Assembly: GCF_003711515.1 (NCBI RefSeq)
Contig: NW_021167080.1
Span: forward strand, 1,107,815-1,129,441
From: Sodiomyces alkalinus F11
Taxonomy: Eukaryota; Ascomycota; Sordariomycetes; Glomerellales; Plectosphaerellaceae
DNA: 21,627 bases
Direction: 5' to 3'
In this document: positions 13,736 through 21,627 of the stretch, piece after piece
How positions within the stretch are numbered: the first letter of the stretch is position 1
Layout: each line of letters starts with the position of its first letter
Translations under genes and position numbers: made by a program
Notes under the pieces: model-generated
What the model saw: only the letters and a program-made list of their open reading frames with translations
Databases searched by the model: none
Told to the model about the DNA's origin: nothing

Positions 13736-14978
13736 ATGCTCACCCGAATTGCAGCTCGCCGACTAACACTTCAACCAACTTCCATTCGATCATTAGCCAA
13801 CACATCACGAACCAAGTTTGTAGCCCCGTTCCACGTAACAGCCAAAATGTCCGCGGAAAGTGGTCAGTTCAAGCCCGTCTCGGAGAAGCAGGCCCAGAAT
13901 CTGCCCGGGTAAGCTCCTCTCTCTAGTTCATCACGCCACGAGGTTTAGGACCATGGTCTCCTTGTTCAATGAACTAACTCTGCGATCATTAGGTCGGAGC
14001 AAGCCATGCAGCCCAAGAGCGAACCCAGCAAACTCGAAGGCAAGGACCAGCTCCATGAATATCGAGCCGCTGGCAAGCTGGAAGGATCCAAGGCGCTTAT
14101 CACCGGCGGAGAGTAAGTTCAATGTGCACCCCGGTACTCGTACCAGACCTGAGTCTCTAATACTTCGTCCTTTCCCCCGCCCCTCACAGCTCTGGAATTG
14201 GACGGTCTGTCGCTGTCTTGTTTGCCCGCGAGGGCGCAGATGTGAGCATCGTCTACCTCCCGGAGGAACAAGAAGACGCCGAAGAGACCAAGAAGATGGT
14301 GGAGAACGAAGGCCGCAAGTGCCTACTCATCTCCGGCGACCTCATGGACAATGAGACATGTCATAAGGCCGTCCAGAAGCATGTTGAAACCTTTGGAAAG
14401 ATCCACGTTCTCGTCAACAATGCCGGCAAGCAGATTATGTGCCCTGATTTCAAGGAGATCGATCTCGCCAATGTTGAGAGCACCTTCCGTAGCAACATCC
14501 TGCAGATGTTTGCCATTACAAAACATGCGCTCCACCACATGGAGAGAGGCGGCTCGTGAGTCCACACCTTGCTTTCATTCAGGACATGACGCTTCGAAGA
14601 GAAACTCCCTTTGTGCTGATCGACTTCTATCCGTTTTGCAGTATCATCAATACCACGTCCACAGTGGCTTTCCGGGGCACGGCTACCATGGTAGACTACG
14701 CTGCCACCAAGGGCGCCATCACATCCTTCACCCGATCGCTCGCCAAGCAGTTGGTATCCAAGGGTATCAGGGTCAACGCCGTCGCCCCGGGTCCCGTCCA
14801 CACTCCGCTCCAGCCGGCATCCCGGCCTGCGGAGCAGATGGAGGGATTCGGCGAGCAATCGCAGCTCGGCCGTGTTGGTCAGCCGAGCGAGATCGCACCC
14901 AGCTACGTCTTCCTTGCCAGCAAGGACTCGACGCTGTACTACGGACAGGTTCTTCATGCCTATCCGCTGGGAGACTAA
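13736..14978 (+). CDS. Short-chain dehydrogenase/reductase, possibly mitochondrial
   Basis: Exons are 13736-13908, 13993-14112, 14190-14555 and 14642-14978, giving 331 aa. The three introns are 77-86 bases with GTAAGC, GTAAGT and GTGAGT donors, and the frame is continuous. The core is a classical SDR: cofactor motif TGGDSGIG at 95-102, NNAG at 174-177, and a catalytic Ser226, Tyr239, Lys243 set (YAATK). The extra about 85 N-terminal residues with KPVSEKQ and LHEYRAAGKLEG resemble the bacterial general-stress SDR group (YdaD/YhdF/YghA type); the substrate is not known. The first 28 residues (MLTRIAARRLTLQ...) are Arg/Ser/Thr-rich and free of acidic residues, like a mitochondrial presequence. 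A second in-frame ATG at 13847 (Met38) sits in a good CAAAATG context and would give a 294-aa cytosolic form. Confidence 0.9.
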
Positions 14979-15267
14979 ACGCGATGCAGGGACGGAGAGA
15001 GGGTGAATTAAGCAATGTTTATCCAGCTGCCAAACATAGCTAACTAATGGGATGTATTGGTCAAGACTGATATTAACTACCAGGTAGGAAGCAACTCTGA
15101 AATGATGACTCCCTGCGTGTATTTCCGTAGCTTGGAACTCCCAGACGGAACTGGAAATGAGAGTAGCAAGCCGGATACTACTCCAAATCACATCGCGATC
15201 GTTACCCCACCGGTGACCTAATGCTGATATCGTTTGCGTAACAACGGACATATTAGGCCGTCCCATT

Positions 15268-15825
15268 ATGAGTGCCGCGTCCAGAGCTAAAAGCTACATT
15301 CACCTTCAGGTATACTTGACCCCAACCCTTTATGGCAGATCATATGGGTAACTTGGCTTTCTTCACCCCCTTCATCACAAATTCCCAACATGGCAGGCGC
15401 CAGGCGGCAACGACAACGAGTCCTACAACAAGAAAGACGCGATGAGCCAGGCACACACGAACCGGGTCGATATGAGCGCCGTCTCCAATAAGGCAACACA
15501 CGGCTCCGCAAGCATCGATTCAAGTAATTACGGCGGCGGAGGAAGCGAGATGTTCAACTGCCCGGAGTCGGTCGCTTACACCGAGCACATCGACTACCCG
15601 ACTTCGACGGGCGTGAGACATCATGAAGAGCAGCTTAGTTCCACCGGGACCTACCAAAGCAAGGATGTCGACAAGAGGAACGATGGGAGTGAACATATTC
15701 ACCGAGTTTATGATAACCCCAACACGGATACACGGGTCGAGCGGGACATTGAACGAAGGGGGGATGGGTCCATTACGCATGTCCACAAGATGTATAGGAA
15801 CGCAACTACCGGTGATGGGTTGTGA
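15268..15825 (+). CDS. Small hydrophilic hypothetical protein
   Basis: I do not recognise this protein. The preferred model is exons 15268-15309 and 15397-15825 (156 aa), with an 87-base intron starting GTATAC and ending GGCAG. The splice keeps frame and joins MSAASRAKSYIHLQ to APGGNDNESYNKK. A fallback is the ATG at 15442 inside exon 2 (127 aa). The protein is rich in Ser, Thr, Asn, Asp, Gly and His, has no membrane segment or signal peptide, and is probably largely disordered. Its C-terminal half carries a duplicated motif, DGSEHIHRVYDNPNTD and DGSITHVHKMYRNATTG, suggesting a short internal repeat. Codon usage and the repeat argue that it is real, but the start is uncertain. Confidence 0.55.
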
Positions 15826-16541
15826 AGAGCTGTAAATGGGGTACCGGGGGCGAACGCACCGGGATATCTGATGCTCTAGGTGTAGGCATGCCGGATGCCA
15901 GAAGACGGAGAAACTTGGGACTGGAGACGACGCATGTAGATCTCCCGCGGGGCTGTCACTCCGAATATGGATAGATTGAAAATAAGACCCTACCTGGTAA
16001 TTTACACGTGTTACCTACTCATCATCCGCAGATATTTCCACCGCGCCTCCACCCCGCCCCGGATAATGCGACACTGGCCATGCCGACAATGGCAGGTTAC
16101 CATGGTTGAGATGTTGATCACCTCCTTGTGAAGCAGGGACTGACGAAGCTTTTTCATTTGTGGAGAAACAAAGCTCAGCTGGAGAAGTGCTCCAGTCCGC
16201 GCGGGAGGAGAAACAGCGGAATGAAGCTTCCGCTGGACTCTGCTTTTTGCTACATATATGTCTGGAATCGCGTATACCTTTGAGATCATCTTGAAGACTT
16301 GACGAGTCCAGAATATCAAACATAAGATAGAGTTATTCATACCGGCGCGTTAATCTGTTCTGAAGACTATTCCATCGGCACCTTGCCCAAGACCATCAGT
16401 CGAGAAGCTTTGTCATAGGAAGCCGAAGTCTCGCAGGGGCTCGTCCCCCCACCGAGTCGCAACTAAGGAGACTTCGGCACATTCTTGTATTAGATTCCTT
16501 TTCGACAAATCAAATCAACCCATCTTCGTTTTTCCATCAAG
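15826..16541 (+). other. Spacer upstream of the LPMO-like gene
   Basis: A 716-base stretch without a supportable gene. Two overlapping minus-strand frames of about 100 codons (16011-16340) have no recognisable domain and no good reason to be called. Near the right end a perfect inverted repeat (16422-16478, listed separately) lies 64-120 bases before the next ATG, and a CAAATCAA leader precedes the start. Confidence 0.5.
16422..16478. repeat. 11-bp perfect inverted repeat with structured loop
   Basis: GCCGAAGTCTC (16422-16432) and its exact reverse complement GAGACTTCGGC (16468-16478) flank 35 bases. Inside the loop, GGGG (16436-16439) and a following C-run can form a nested hairpin. The element lies 64-120 bases upstream of the broken secreted-protein gene. 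It could be a paired regulator site, an mRNA leader stem-loop, or the remnant ends of a small mobile element. Confidence 0.7.
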
Positions 16542-17517
16542 ATGTTCCAGAAGCTCGTTTTGCTCGGGGCGGTAGTCAGTGGAGCCTGGGGTCATGCAGT
16601 TATGACGAACCCAAGGGCTCGCAGGGTGTGTACAAGACAGCTTATACCGTCACCGAACGACTAGAGCGCGGTGAGTACATATGGCAAGACCCTCAACCGT
16701 CGACCGTGTGGCTGGGGCAAGATGGCTCATTTTTTTGATTTTCTTTTCCCCCCTTCTCGTTTCTTCTAGACATCACGGGGCCTGTCGAGAATGCAATGCA
16801 ATGGGCCGATGACGATTATAACTGCAACGCATATCTCTGCCGGGGGTACCAATTCGAGGATAACTCGGACAATGTCCATGTCCATGTCCTGTCGGCTGGT
16901 GACGTGATAGACATCAAGATCGATCTTGTCGCCGGACATCGACCCGGCTACTCGGTGAGTTTTCATTTGCTTCCCTTTCAACGGCCTCCTCCCCCCTCCC
17001 ACCCAAAAATAAAAAAAAAAAAAAATTACAAAAAAGGAAGAAAAGAAAAGCTTGGCCTGCTGCAGCGCCTCGACTTACATGGTTGATTTTTTTTTTAAAA
17101 AAAAAGAAAAAAAGAAAAAAAAAGTGTCTGTCATCGACTTCGCGACGAACACGGTGGTTGGAGAACCCCTTATTGCATGGGGTGACTGGCCCACGAGAGA
17201 ATCCCACTGGGGCAGTTAGTAACAACCCCGCCACACCGGTGATATGGTCACCGGACCTCGAGAAGTCGAGAAGCTTTCGAACTAAGTCATGTCGCGCCGA
17301 GTTTCATGTGACCATCCCCGACGGGTTGGCGTCTGACTGCGACGAGGCCGGAAAGTGGGTGGGGTTGACTCGTCTAGGGTGGATGGTTGATTTTCCGACA
17401 GGAAAAGGAGTGTGGATCAAGTTGATGTTCAGTTGGTTTACGATGTTCATAATAATGACATGTCTTGGGGGGAAATACATGTCAACGTCTGAACTTCGTC
17501 TGGTGTTTGCTTCGTAA
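16542..17517 (+). pseudogene. Broken gene for secreted LPMO-like protein with N-terminal His
   Basis: The first exon encodes a signal peptide (MFQKLVLLGAVVSGAWG) followed by HAVMTNPRAR. This is a mature N-terminal histidine as in copper His-brace oxygenases and related chitin-binding secreted proteins. The frame then hits a stop at 16659. Family-like sequence resumes one frame over (GVYKTAYTVTERLER, from 16625), runs through a good intron (16671-16769) into DITGPVENAMQ, YNCNAYLCRGYQF and DLVAGHRPGYS, and meets a second intron at 16955. After it, VSVIDFATNTVVGEPLIAW reads in the third frame to a stop at 17217, and FHVTIPDGLASDCDEAG reads in yet another frame from about 17299. The conserved GKC and following Trp-rich end are not intact. 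The residues normally between PR and the first Cys-Gly seem deleted. I infer a pseudogene; sequencing error is the alternative. Confidence 0.6.
17005..17123 (+). repeat. Poly(A)/poly(T) tracts inside the broken gene
   Basis: The region of the second intron holds A-runs (about 17005-17025), a T-run meeting an A-run near 17087-17105, and further A-rich sequence up to the point where coding similarity resumes at 17124. The T/A junction can fold back on itself. The usual acceptor is not recognisable; only AAAG words are present. Confidence 0.85.
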
Positions 17518-17897
17518 CAACAATCCGAGGGCCAATCGCTGGAGTTTTGGCGAGAAATAGAGTTCGACTAATGTGTGCTAATGTGTCCGCGTTGTGTCCG
17601 AACATCGAAAACCGGGCGGCTTCCCCGGATTTCTGTTGCTGTTGGAAGAGTTCCTCGAAGAACTTCGTGGATGATGGACGTGTGAGACGGAAAAGCGTGT
17701 GGGAATCGGCTGGACCGATTTTATGGGACCTTCTCCATAATTATCCGCAGCACTGTTATGTACGTAATCAAGGGACCACGAGACATAACGCCCGAACCTG
17801 ACTAAGGCTTGCCACGGACCTCGGTAAAAATCGGAAAACGGCCATGGGGGTCTTGAGCTTGTGGGCGGCGTCTGCATCGCCAAAAACATCCATCGAA

Positions 17898-17921
17898 GTC
17901 CACCAGTCCACCAGTCCACCA
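17898..17921 (+). repeat. Three tandem copies of GTCCACCA
   Basis: Three exact eight-base units, about 210 bases upstream of the PEX12 start. They could be replication slippage or clustered binding sites. Confidence 0.9.
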
Positions 17922-18063
17922 CCAACGTTCCACCGAAATACCCAACTTTCCCGCTCTTCTCGACACCCCAATCGCCCCAAATGATACCATCATAATTGTC
18001 GTCGATACCGTCTTTTTCGTTCTTTATTTTCAATCGGCCAATGAATGACCCTCGCCGGCACGA

Positions 18064-18126
18064 GTAAGTGCCCAGGTCTCCAGGTCCCAGTCCACTGCGG
18101 CCCGCCGCAACAAGAACGCTTGACAG
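18064..18126 (+). other. Probable 5' UTR intron of PEX12
   Basis: GTAAGT donor and TTGACAG acceptor are 63 bases apart, ending six bases before the PEX12 ATG. Splicing would not add coding sequence in frame to PEX12. Two upstream ATGs (18041, 18045) lie just before the donor; in the spliced RNA both would start short overlapping upstream frames running past the main start. Confidence 0.4.
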
Positions 18127-18132
18127 CTCAAG

Positions 18133-19482
18133 ATGGAGTTCGTAACCGCCCTACGGGGCTCCATCGACGACCAGAAGCCCTCCCTCTTTGAGCTTCTTTC
18201 CGAACAACAGCTCAACTCCCTCCTCCCCCCGACCATCCGATATCTTCTTACCATCGCCACCCAGCGCTACCCCCGCTACCTCCTCCGGGTCCTCAACTCG
18301 TTCGATGAGCTCTACGCCCTCCTCATGCTCCTGGTGGAGCGCCACTACCTCCGAACCCGCGGCGGCTCCTTCACGGAAAACTTCTACGGCCTCAAACGCG
18401 AAAAGGCGCTCCACGCCGAGATCCCGCGAGCGTCGACCCATGCGCCCGCCATCGTCCGCGACGCACTGCGCCTGCGGTCGCGCGACGTGTGGAAGAACCT
18501 GGCCGTCATGGTGGTCCTCCCCTACCTGAAGCGGAAACTAGACGAGGGCTACGAGGTGAACGCCCCCCGCGCCCTCCTCGGCGCCGCCTACACCCGCATG
18601 CCCGACAACCCGACCGTCAAGCAGCGCCTGCTCCACTACTACCGCTGCTTCCTCACCAAGATATACCCCAGCGTCAATGCCGGCTACTACTTCGCCCTGC
18701 TGGCTTTCAACCTCGCCTACCTCTTCGACAACGCCAAGTCCCACGACCCTTTCCTGTGGCTCATTGGCACGAGGGTGCGACGCATGACGGCCGAGGATTA
18801 CCGCGCCATCGAAGCCCTCACGGCCAAGTCCGGTGGTCGCAAGGGACCCGCCGCCGCCCCGGGCTTCCGCTCCCTCCTCTCCCCGAAGGAGCTGGGCCCG
18901 CGCATGCTGTCCAGCCTTTCGATGCTGCTACCGCTGAGCATCTTCGCGCTCAAGTTCCTCGAGTGGTGGCACGCGTCCGACTTTGCCAAGCAGCTCTCTC
19001 GGAAGGCGGCCGATGCCATCGATTTACCGCCGCCCATCGTCACGGGGTTGGAGAGGAAGAAGAAGAAGAAGGAGGAGGAGGAGGAGGGTGGCTCCGGCGG
19101 CGCGTCTGCTGCTGGCGAGAAAAAGGGCGAACAGGCGGCCACCGACGCCGAGGGAGACGAAAGCAAGGAAGGTCTTTTGACCGATGCCGAAACCGCGCCC
19201 ATGGCTACTTCATCCCTGCTCCCGATCCTCACTGTCTCTGCCCCGGAGGATACGAAACTGTGTCCCATATGCGCCGGCGACATCGTCACCCCGACGGCGT
19301 GCCAGACCGGCACCGTCTACTGCTACTCGTGCATCCACCGGTGGTTGGAGGGGACGCATCCGAAGCAGGAGGCTTTCATGATGGATAAGGAGGGCAAGTG
19401 GGAGAGTGGGATGGGCCGGTGCGCCGTCACTGGCAGACGCGTCTTGGGAGGCACCGAAGGTCTCCGCCGCATCATGGTGTAA
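18133..19482 (+). CDS. pex12: Peroxin 12, peroxisomal membrane RING ubiquitin ligase
   Basis: A single uninterrupted 449-aa frame. PEX12 works with PEX2 and PEX10 in the peroxisomal membrane to ubiquitinate the import receptor PEX5 for recycling. The N-terminal block ([16 protein letters not shown], then [19 protein letters not shown]) and ENFYGLKRE are hallmarks of fungal PEX12. Hydrophobic stretches near 190-205 ([14 protein letters not shown]) and 255-275 fit membrane segments. The C-terminus has the reduced RING, C377, C380, C390, C397 and C400 with HRWLEG; PEX12 rings are known to lack some zinc ligands. A Lys/Glu-run and Gly/Ala-rich linker (about 304-345) sits between membrane part and ring and is probably disordered. 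Start chosen because the conserved N-terminus begins exactly there (AAGATGGAG context). Confidence 0.95.
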   Translation: MEFVTALRGSIDDQKPSLFELLSEQQLNSLLPPTIRYLLTIATQRYPRYLLRVLNSFDELYALLMLLVERHYLRTRGGSFTENFYGLKREKALHAEIPRASTHAPAIVRDALRLRSRDVWKNLAVMVVLPYLKRKLDEGYEVNAPRALLGAAYTRMPDNPTVKQRLLHYYRCFLTKIYPSVNAGYYFALLAFNLAYLFDNAKSHDPFLWLIGTRVRRMTAEDYRAIEALTAKSGGRKGPAAAPGFRSLLSPKELGPRMLSSLSMLLPLSIFALKFLEWWHASDFAKQLSRKAADAIDLPPPIVTGLERKKKKKEEEEEGGSGGASAAGEKKGEQAATDAEGDESKEGLLTDAETAPMATSSLLPILTVSAPEDTKLCPICAGDIVTPTACQTGTVYCYSCIHRWLEGTHPKQEAFMMDKEGKWESGMGRCAVTGRRVLGGTEGLRRIMV

Positions 19483-19745
19483 AAGAGCTAGGAACGAGGC
19501 ATTCGGTATATTATGGGACGACGAGCTTAACAATTGATTCTGCATGCCGCGGAAGTATTTAGAGAGCCTTTTTGTATGTATATATATTTTTTCTTTTCCT
19601 TTTTTTTCTTTTCTTTTTCCCTTTTTTACGCTTTATTTTGGGGTGTACTGGTGTACAAGAAGGGATGGAAGAGAGCATGTGGGACTGAGCGTGGCATGGC
19701 ACGTGGATTGGCGTTGACGGTATTAGGTGTTGGGGTTTTTTGGTA

Positions 19746-19775
19746 TGTCTCACTTTTTAATGTTGTCTCACTTTT
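19746..19775 (+). repeat. 12-bp direct repeat TGTCTCACTTTT
   Basis: Two exact copies, 19746-19757 and 19764-19775, start 18 bases apart. The second is bracketed by ATGTTG and CAACAT, which form a 6-bp inverted repeat. Confidence 0.8.
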
Positions 19776-20041
19776 CAACATACCCGCCCCTTTTCCCCCC
19801 TTGAACCAAAAACGAGCATGCGAAAACTAATAGACAACTCGGCCGAGCCGCCATTGGAATTCCATTTCTATAATTTGACTTTGAACCAGCTTTTTTCTTT
19901 CTTTCTGTTTTCACTTCTACCTTGGTTTTCGACACGATTCTGTCCGTTTCGCGTAAAGTCGAGAATCCCGCGATGCCTATTTTCTCCACTAAAATAGGAG
20001 ACCCTCATTTTTGCTTTAAACCCGACGAGACGGTTGGGACC

Positions 20042-20064
20042 GCGGGGTACGCGATACCCCCCGC
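20042..20064. promoter_or_regulatory. Inverted pair of CreA-type sites, GCGGGG and CCCCGC
   Basis: GCGGGG (20042-20047) and CCCCGC (20059-20064) both match the known CreA consensus SYGGRG on opposite strands. They frame a small hairpin, GGGGTA/TACCCC with a 5-base loop. The pair lies about 340-360 bases before the GH16 start. Paired CreA sites repress carbohydrate-use genes on glucose in Aspergillus; function here is inferred. Confidence 0.4.
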
Positions 20065-20232
20065 GAGAATGTGACGAAGACGGGGAAGGGTCGGGAGCTT
20101 GTCACTAAGCGTGGGCTCCTTATGGGGAAGTTATGGGGAGGCACGCGACAACCCCTGACTCGCGGTAGAGGATCACCACCAAGAGCCTGGACGCTACGAA
20201 GTTCGTGACCGCGACGCTGTGGCAAAAGAAGT

Positions 20233-20239
20233 TATATAA
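20233..20239 (+). promoter_or_regulatory. TATA box of the GH16 gene
   Basis: TATATAA, 164-170 bases before the GH16 ATG, in an otherwise GC-balanced promoter. Confidence 0.5.
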
Positions 20240-20402
20240 GTAAAGTGAGGCCTTCTTGTCCCCCCCTCTACTGCCATCCATCCCATCGCTAGCCTTGAGC
20301 TTTATCCATATCATAGATGGTCTCTATCTGCTACCCGGATTTTTGGGTAATGCCAGCGCCATTGTCATCTCATAAGACTCGCCCATTATTCACATCATTA
20401 TC

Positions 20403-21593
20403 ATGGCGTATAGTCTCTCACAGTCATATTGCGGCGATAACTTCGCCTCACAATTCAACTGGTTCAACGGCGTAGACCCATCTCGTGGGTTCGTCAGGTA
20501 AGCAAAGCCTTCGTCCATTGATTGCACTTACACTGAGAGCCAGGATCACCGTGCTGACCCCTATATCAAAGGTACCAGAGTGAACCTGATGCGCTCGCCA
20601 AGGGCCTGTATTCAGTAGACCCAGACACACAAGTTGTCACTATAAGAGTGGACAGCACCAATACCTACCCCCTCGATGGTGGCCGGCCCAGCGTGCGGCT
20701 TGAGAGCAAGCAGGCTTATAATGGCGGCCTTTTCATCGGCGACTTCTCTCACATGCCACCGTCGGATTGCGGTCTATGGCCAGCTTGTAAGTATACCATT
20801 TCACCCAAGTCCTGAACATTCTCACCATCTTTCCAATGCTGACTTGAACCCTTTACCGTAGTTTGGTTGTATGGCCCTGACTGGCCGGCCAATGGTGAAG
20901 TCGACATTATCGAAGGAGTCAACACGGCGACGAGGAACCTCCTGACGGCACATACGTGAGTAGCTCACCATTTCCCTTCTCTTCCCCCTTTTCGTGACAA
21001 GACCCATTCTAACCCGTCCTTTTCAGGGCCCCCGGCTGCATGCTCCCCCAGGACGTGAAGAACATGGTTACAGGAGATCCCATCTCCTATAACTGCGCCA
21101 GTGGGGTAAGTTGTTATTCTTCACCCTCTACCCGCAGTGAACCCCTATTCTCTCCATACCACTTGAGAATGACCGTATGCTCACATGTAGTCCTTCACAA
21201 CAGGCCTACAACGCGACCGGCTGCAGCTACTTTGCAACTTACAGCGACAAAGCGACCTACGGCGACGGCTTCAACGCCGTAGGAGGCGGCGTCTACGCCA
21301 TGGACTGGACCCCCGAAGACATTCGCATCTGGCACTGGCCCAGACATTCCGTCCCACGCGACATCATCGAGAAGAGACCCGACCCGAACTCGTGGGGTCG
21401 TCCGATGGCGCTGTTCGGGGCATATTCGTGTGAGCCAGGCCGGTACTTCCGCGACATGAACCTCATCCTGCAGACCAATTTCTGCGGCGACTATGCCGCT
21501 GGCGTCTGGAGCTCGGACGGCGCTTGCACGAAGCTCGCGCCCACTTGTGCCGAGTACGTTGCGAACAATCCGTGGGCTTTTGGTAATGCGTAG
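20403..21593 (+). CDS. GH16 family endo-1,3(4)-beta-glucanase, no evident signal peptide
   Basis: Exons are 20403-20497, 20572-20786, 20862-20955, 21027-21105 and 21204-21593, giving 290 aa. Introns are 71-98 bases with GTAAGC, GTAAGT or GTGAGT donors; each junction keeps frame. The catalytic GH16 motif GEVDIIEG carries the nucleophile E116, D118 and acid/base E121. LWPAFWLYG before it and HTAPGC after it fit fungal laminarinase-type members that cut mixed or beta-1,3-glucans. The protein begins MAYSLSQSYCGDNF, which aligns with the usual first residues of the mature enzyme (YSLSDTY-like), so the secretion signal normal for the family is absent. For the last intron I used the acceptor ending at 21203, because the nearer TAG (21190) breaks frame. 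The usual gene would be about 15-20 residues longer. Confidence 0.85.
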
Positions 21594-21627
21594 GTGGCCC
21601 CAATCCTCTTGCTTTTACCCTGCCCCC

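Larger units (their letters stand above)
17518..18132 (+). promoter_or_regulatory. Spacer and promoter/leader of PEX12
   Basis: No gene is supported. An open minus-strand frame (17578-18033) has an unlikely Trp/Gly/Ser-rich composition and no domain. Three perfect copies of GTCCACCA lie in tandem at 17898-17921. The last 90 bases contain a likely 5' UTR intron (listed separately). No canonical TATA box was found. Confidence 0.5.
19483..20402 (+). promoter_or_regulatory. PEX12 3' region and GH16 promoter
   Basis: This 920-base spacer has no gene I can support. After the PEX12 stop there is a TATATA word and a pyrimidine tract with long T-runs (19586-19627). A 12-base direct repeat lies at 19746-19775. 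Nearer the GH16 gene are an inverted pair of CreA-type sites (20042-20064), a duplicated TTATGGGGA (20120-20128 and 20131-20139) and a TATA box (20233-20239), each listed or described separately. Confidence 0.55.

Noticed and set aside
16011..16340. Two overlapping minus-strand frames of about 100 codons
   Set aside because: No recognisable domain and no supporting signals; both cannot be real in the same stretch.
17578..18033. 151-codon minus-strand frame upstream of PEX12
   Set aside because: Odd Trp/Gly/Ser composition, includes the tandem GTCCACCA repeat, no domain.

Overview
The window is nuclear DNA of a filamentous ascomycete, most likely a Eurotiomycete close to Eurotiales. Genes are interrupted by short introns (about 60-160 bp) with GTRNGT-type donors and YAG acceptors, coding third positions are GC-rich, and spacers are long and rich in pyrimidine tracts and microsatellites. 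The PEX12 and C2H2-regulator proteins look like those I know from Aspergillus and its relatives. There is no CRISPR array, no rRNA, and no tRNA or intact transposon that I can support.

Layout, left to right. 1-230 is AT-rich, TA-repeat DNA, possibly a decayed repeat. 231-2362 is a long, stop-poor upstream region. 2363-5716 (+) is a two-finger C2H2 regulator with a fungal-specific transcription factor domain (3 exons, 1037 aa). 6481-8611 (+) is an F-box protein with an acidic tail (5 exons). 8923-10168 (-) is a divergent GAPDH (3 exons). It is head-to-head across 1.5 kb with 11653-12679 (+), an L-lactate dehydrogenase whose first coding exon is only two codons. 13736-14978 (+) is a short-chain dehydrogenase with a possible mitochondrial presequence and a second in-frame start. 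15268-15825 (+) is a small hydrophilic protein of unknown function. 16542-17517 (+) is a broken gene for a secreted LPMO-like protein with an N-terminal His. 18133-19482 (+) is the peroxisomal RING protein PEX12, uninterrupted. 20403-21593 (+) is a GH16 beta-glucanase (5 exons) that lacks a recognisable signal peptide.

How they fit. Most genes are unrelated housekeeping or regulatory genes. The exception is the divergent GAPDH/LDH pair. GAPDH makes NADH and LDH re-oxidises it, so a shared 1.5-kb promoter region could co-regulate a redox-balanced lactate branch of glycolysis. The right end has a polysaccharide theme: a degenerate LPMO-like gene and a beta-glucanase whose upstream region carries an inverted pair of CreA-type sites. 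Exon boundaries were derived by hand from splice signals, frame continuity and family conservation. Family names rest on motif recognition, not on a search.
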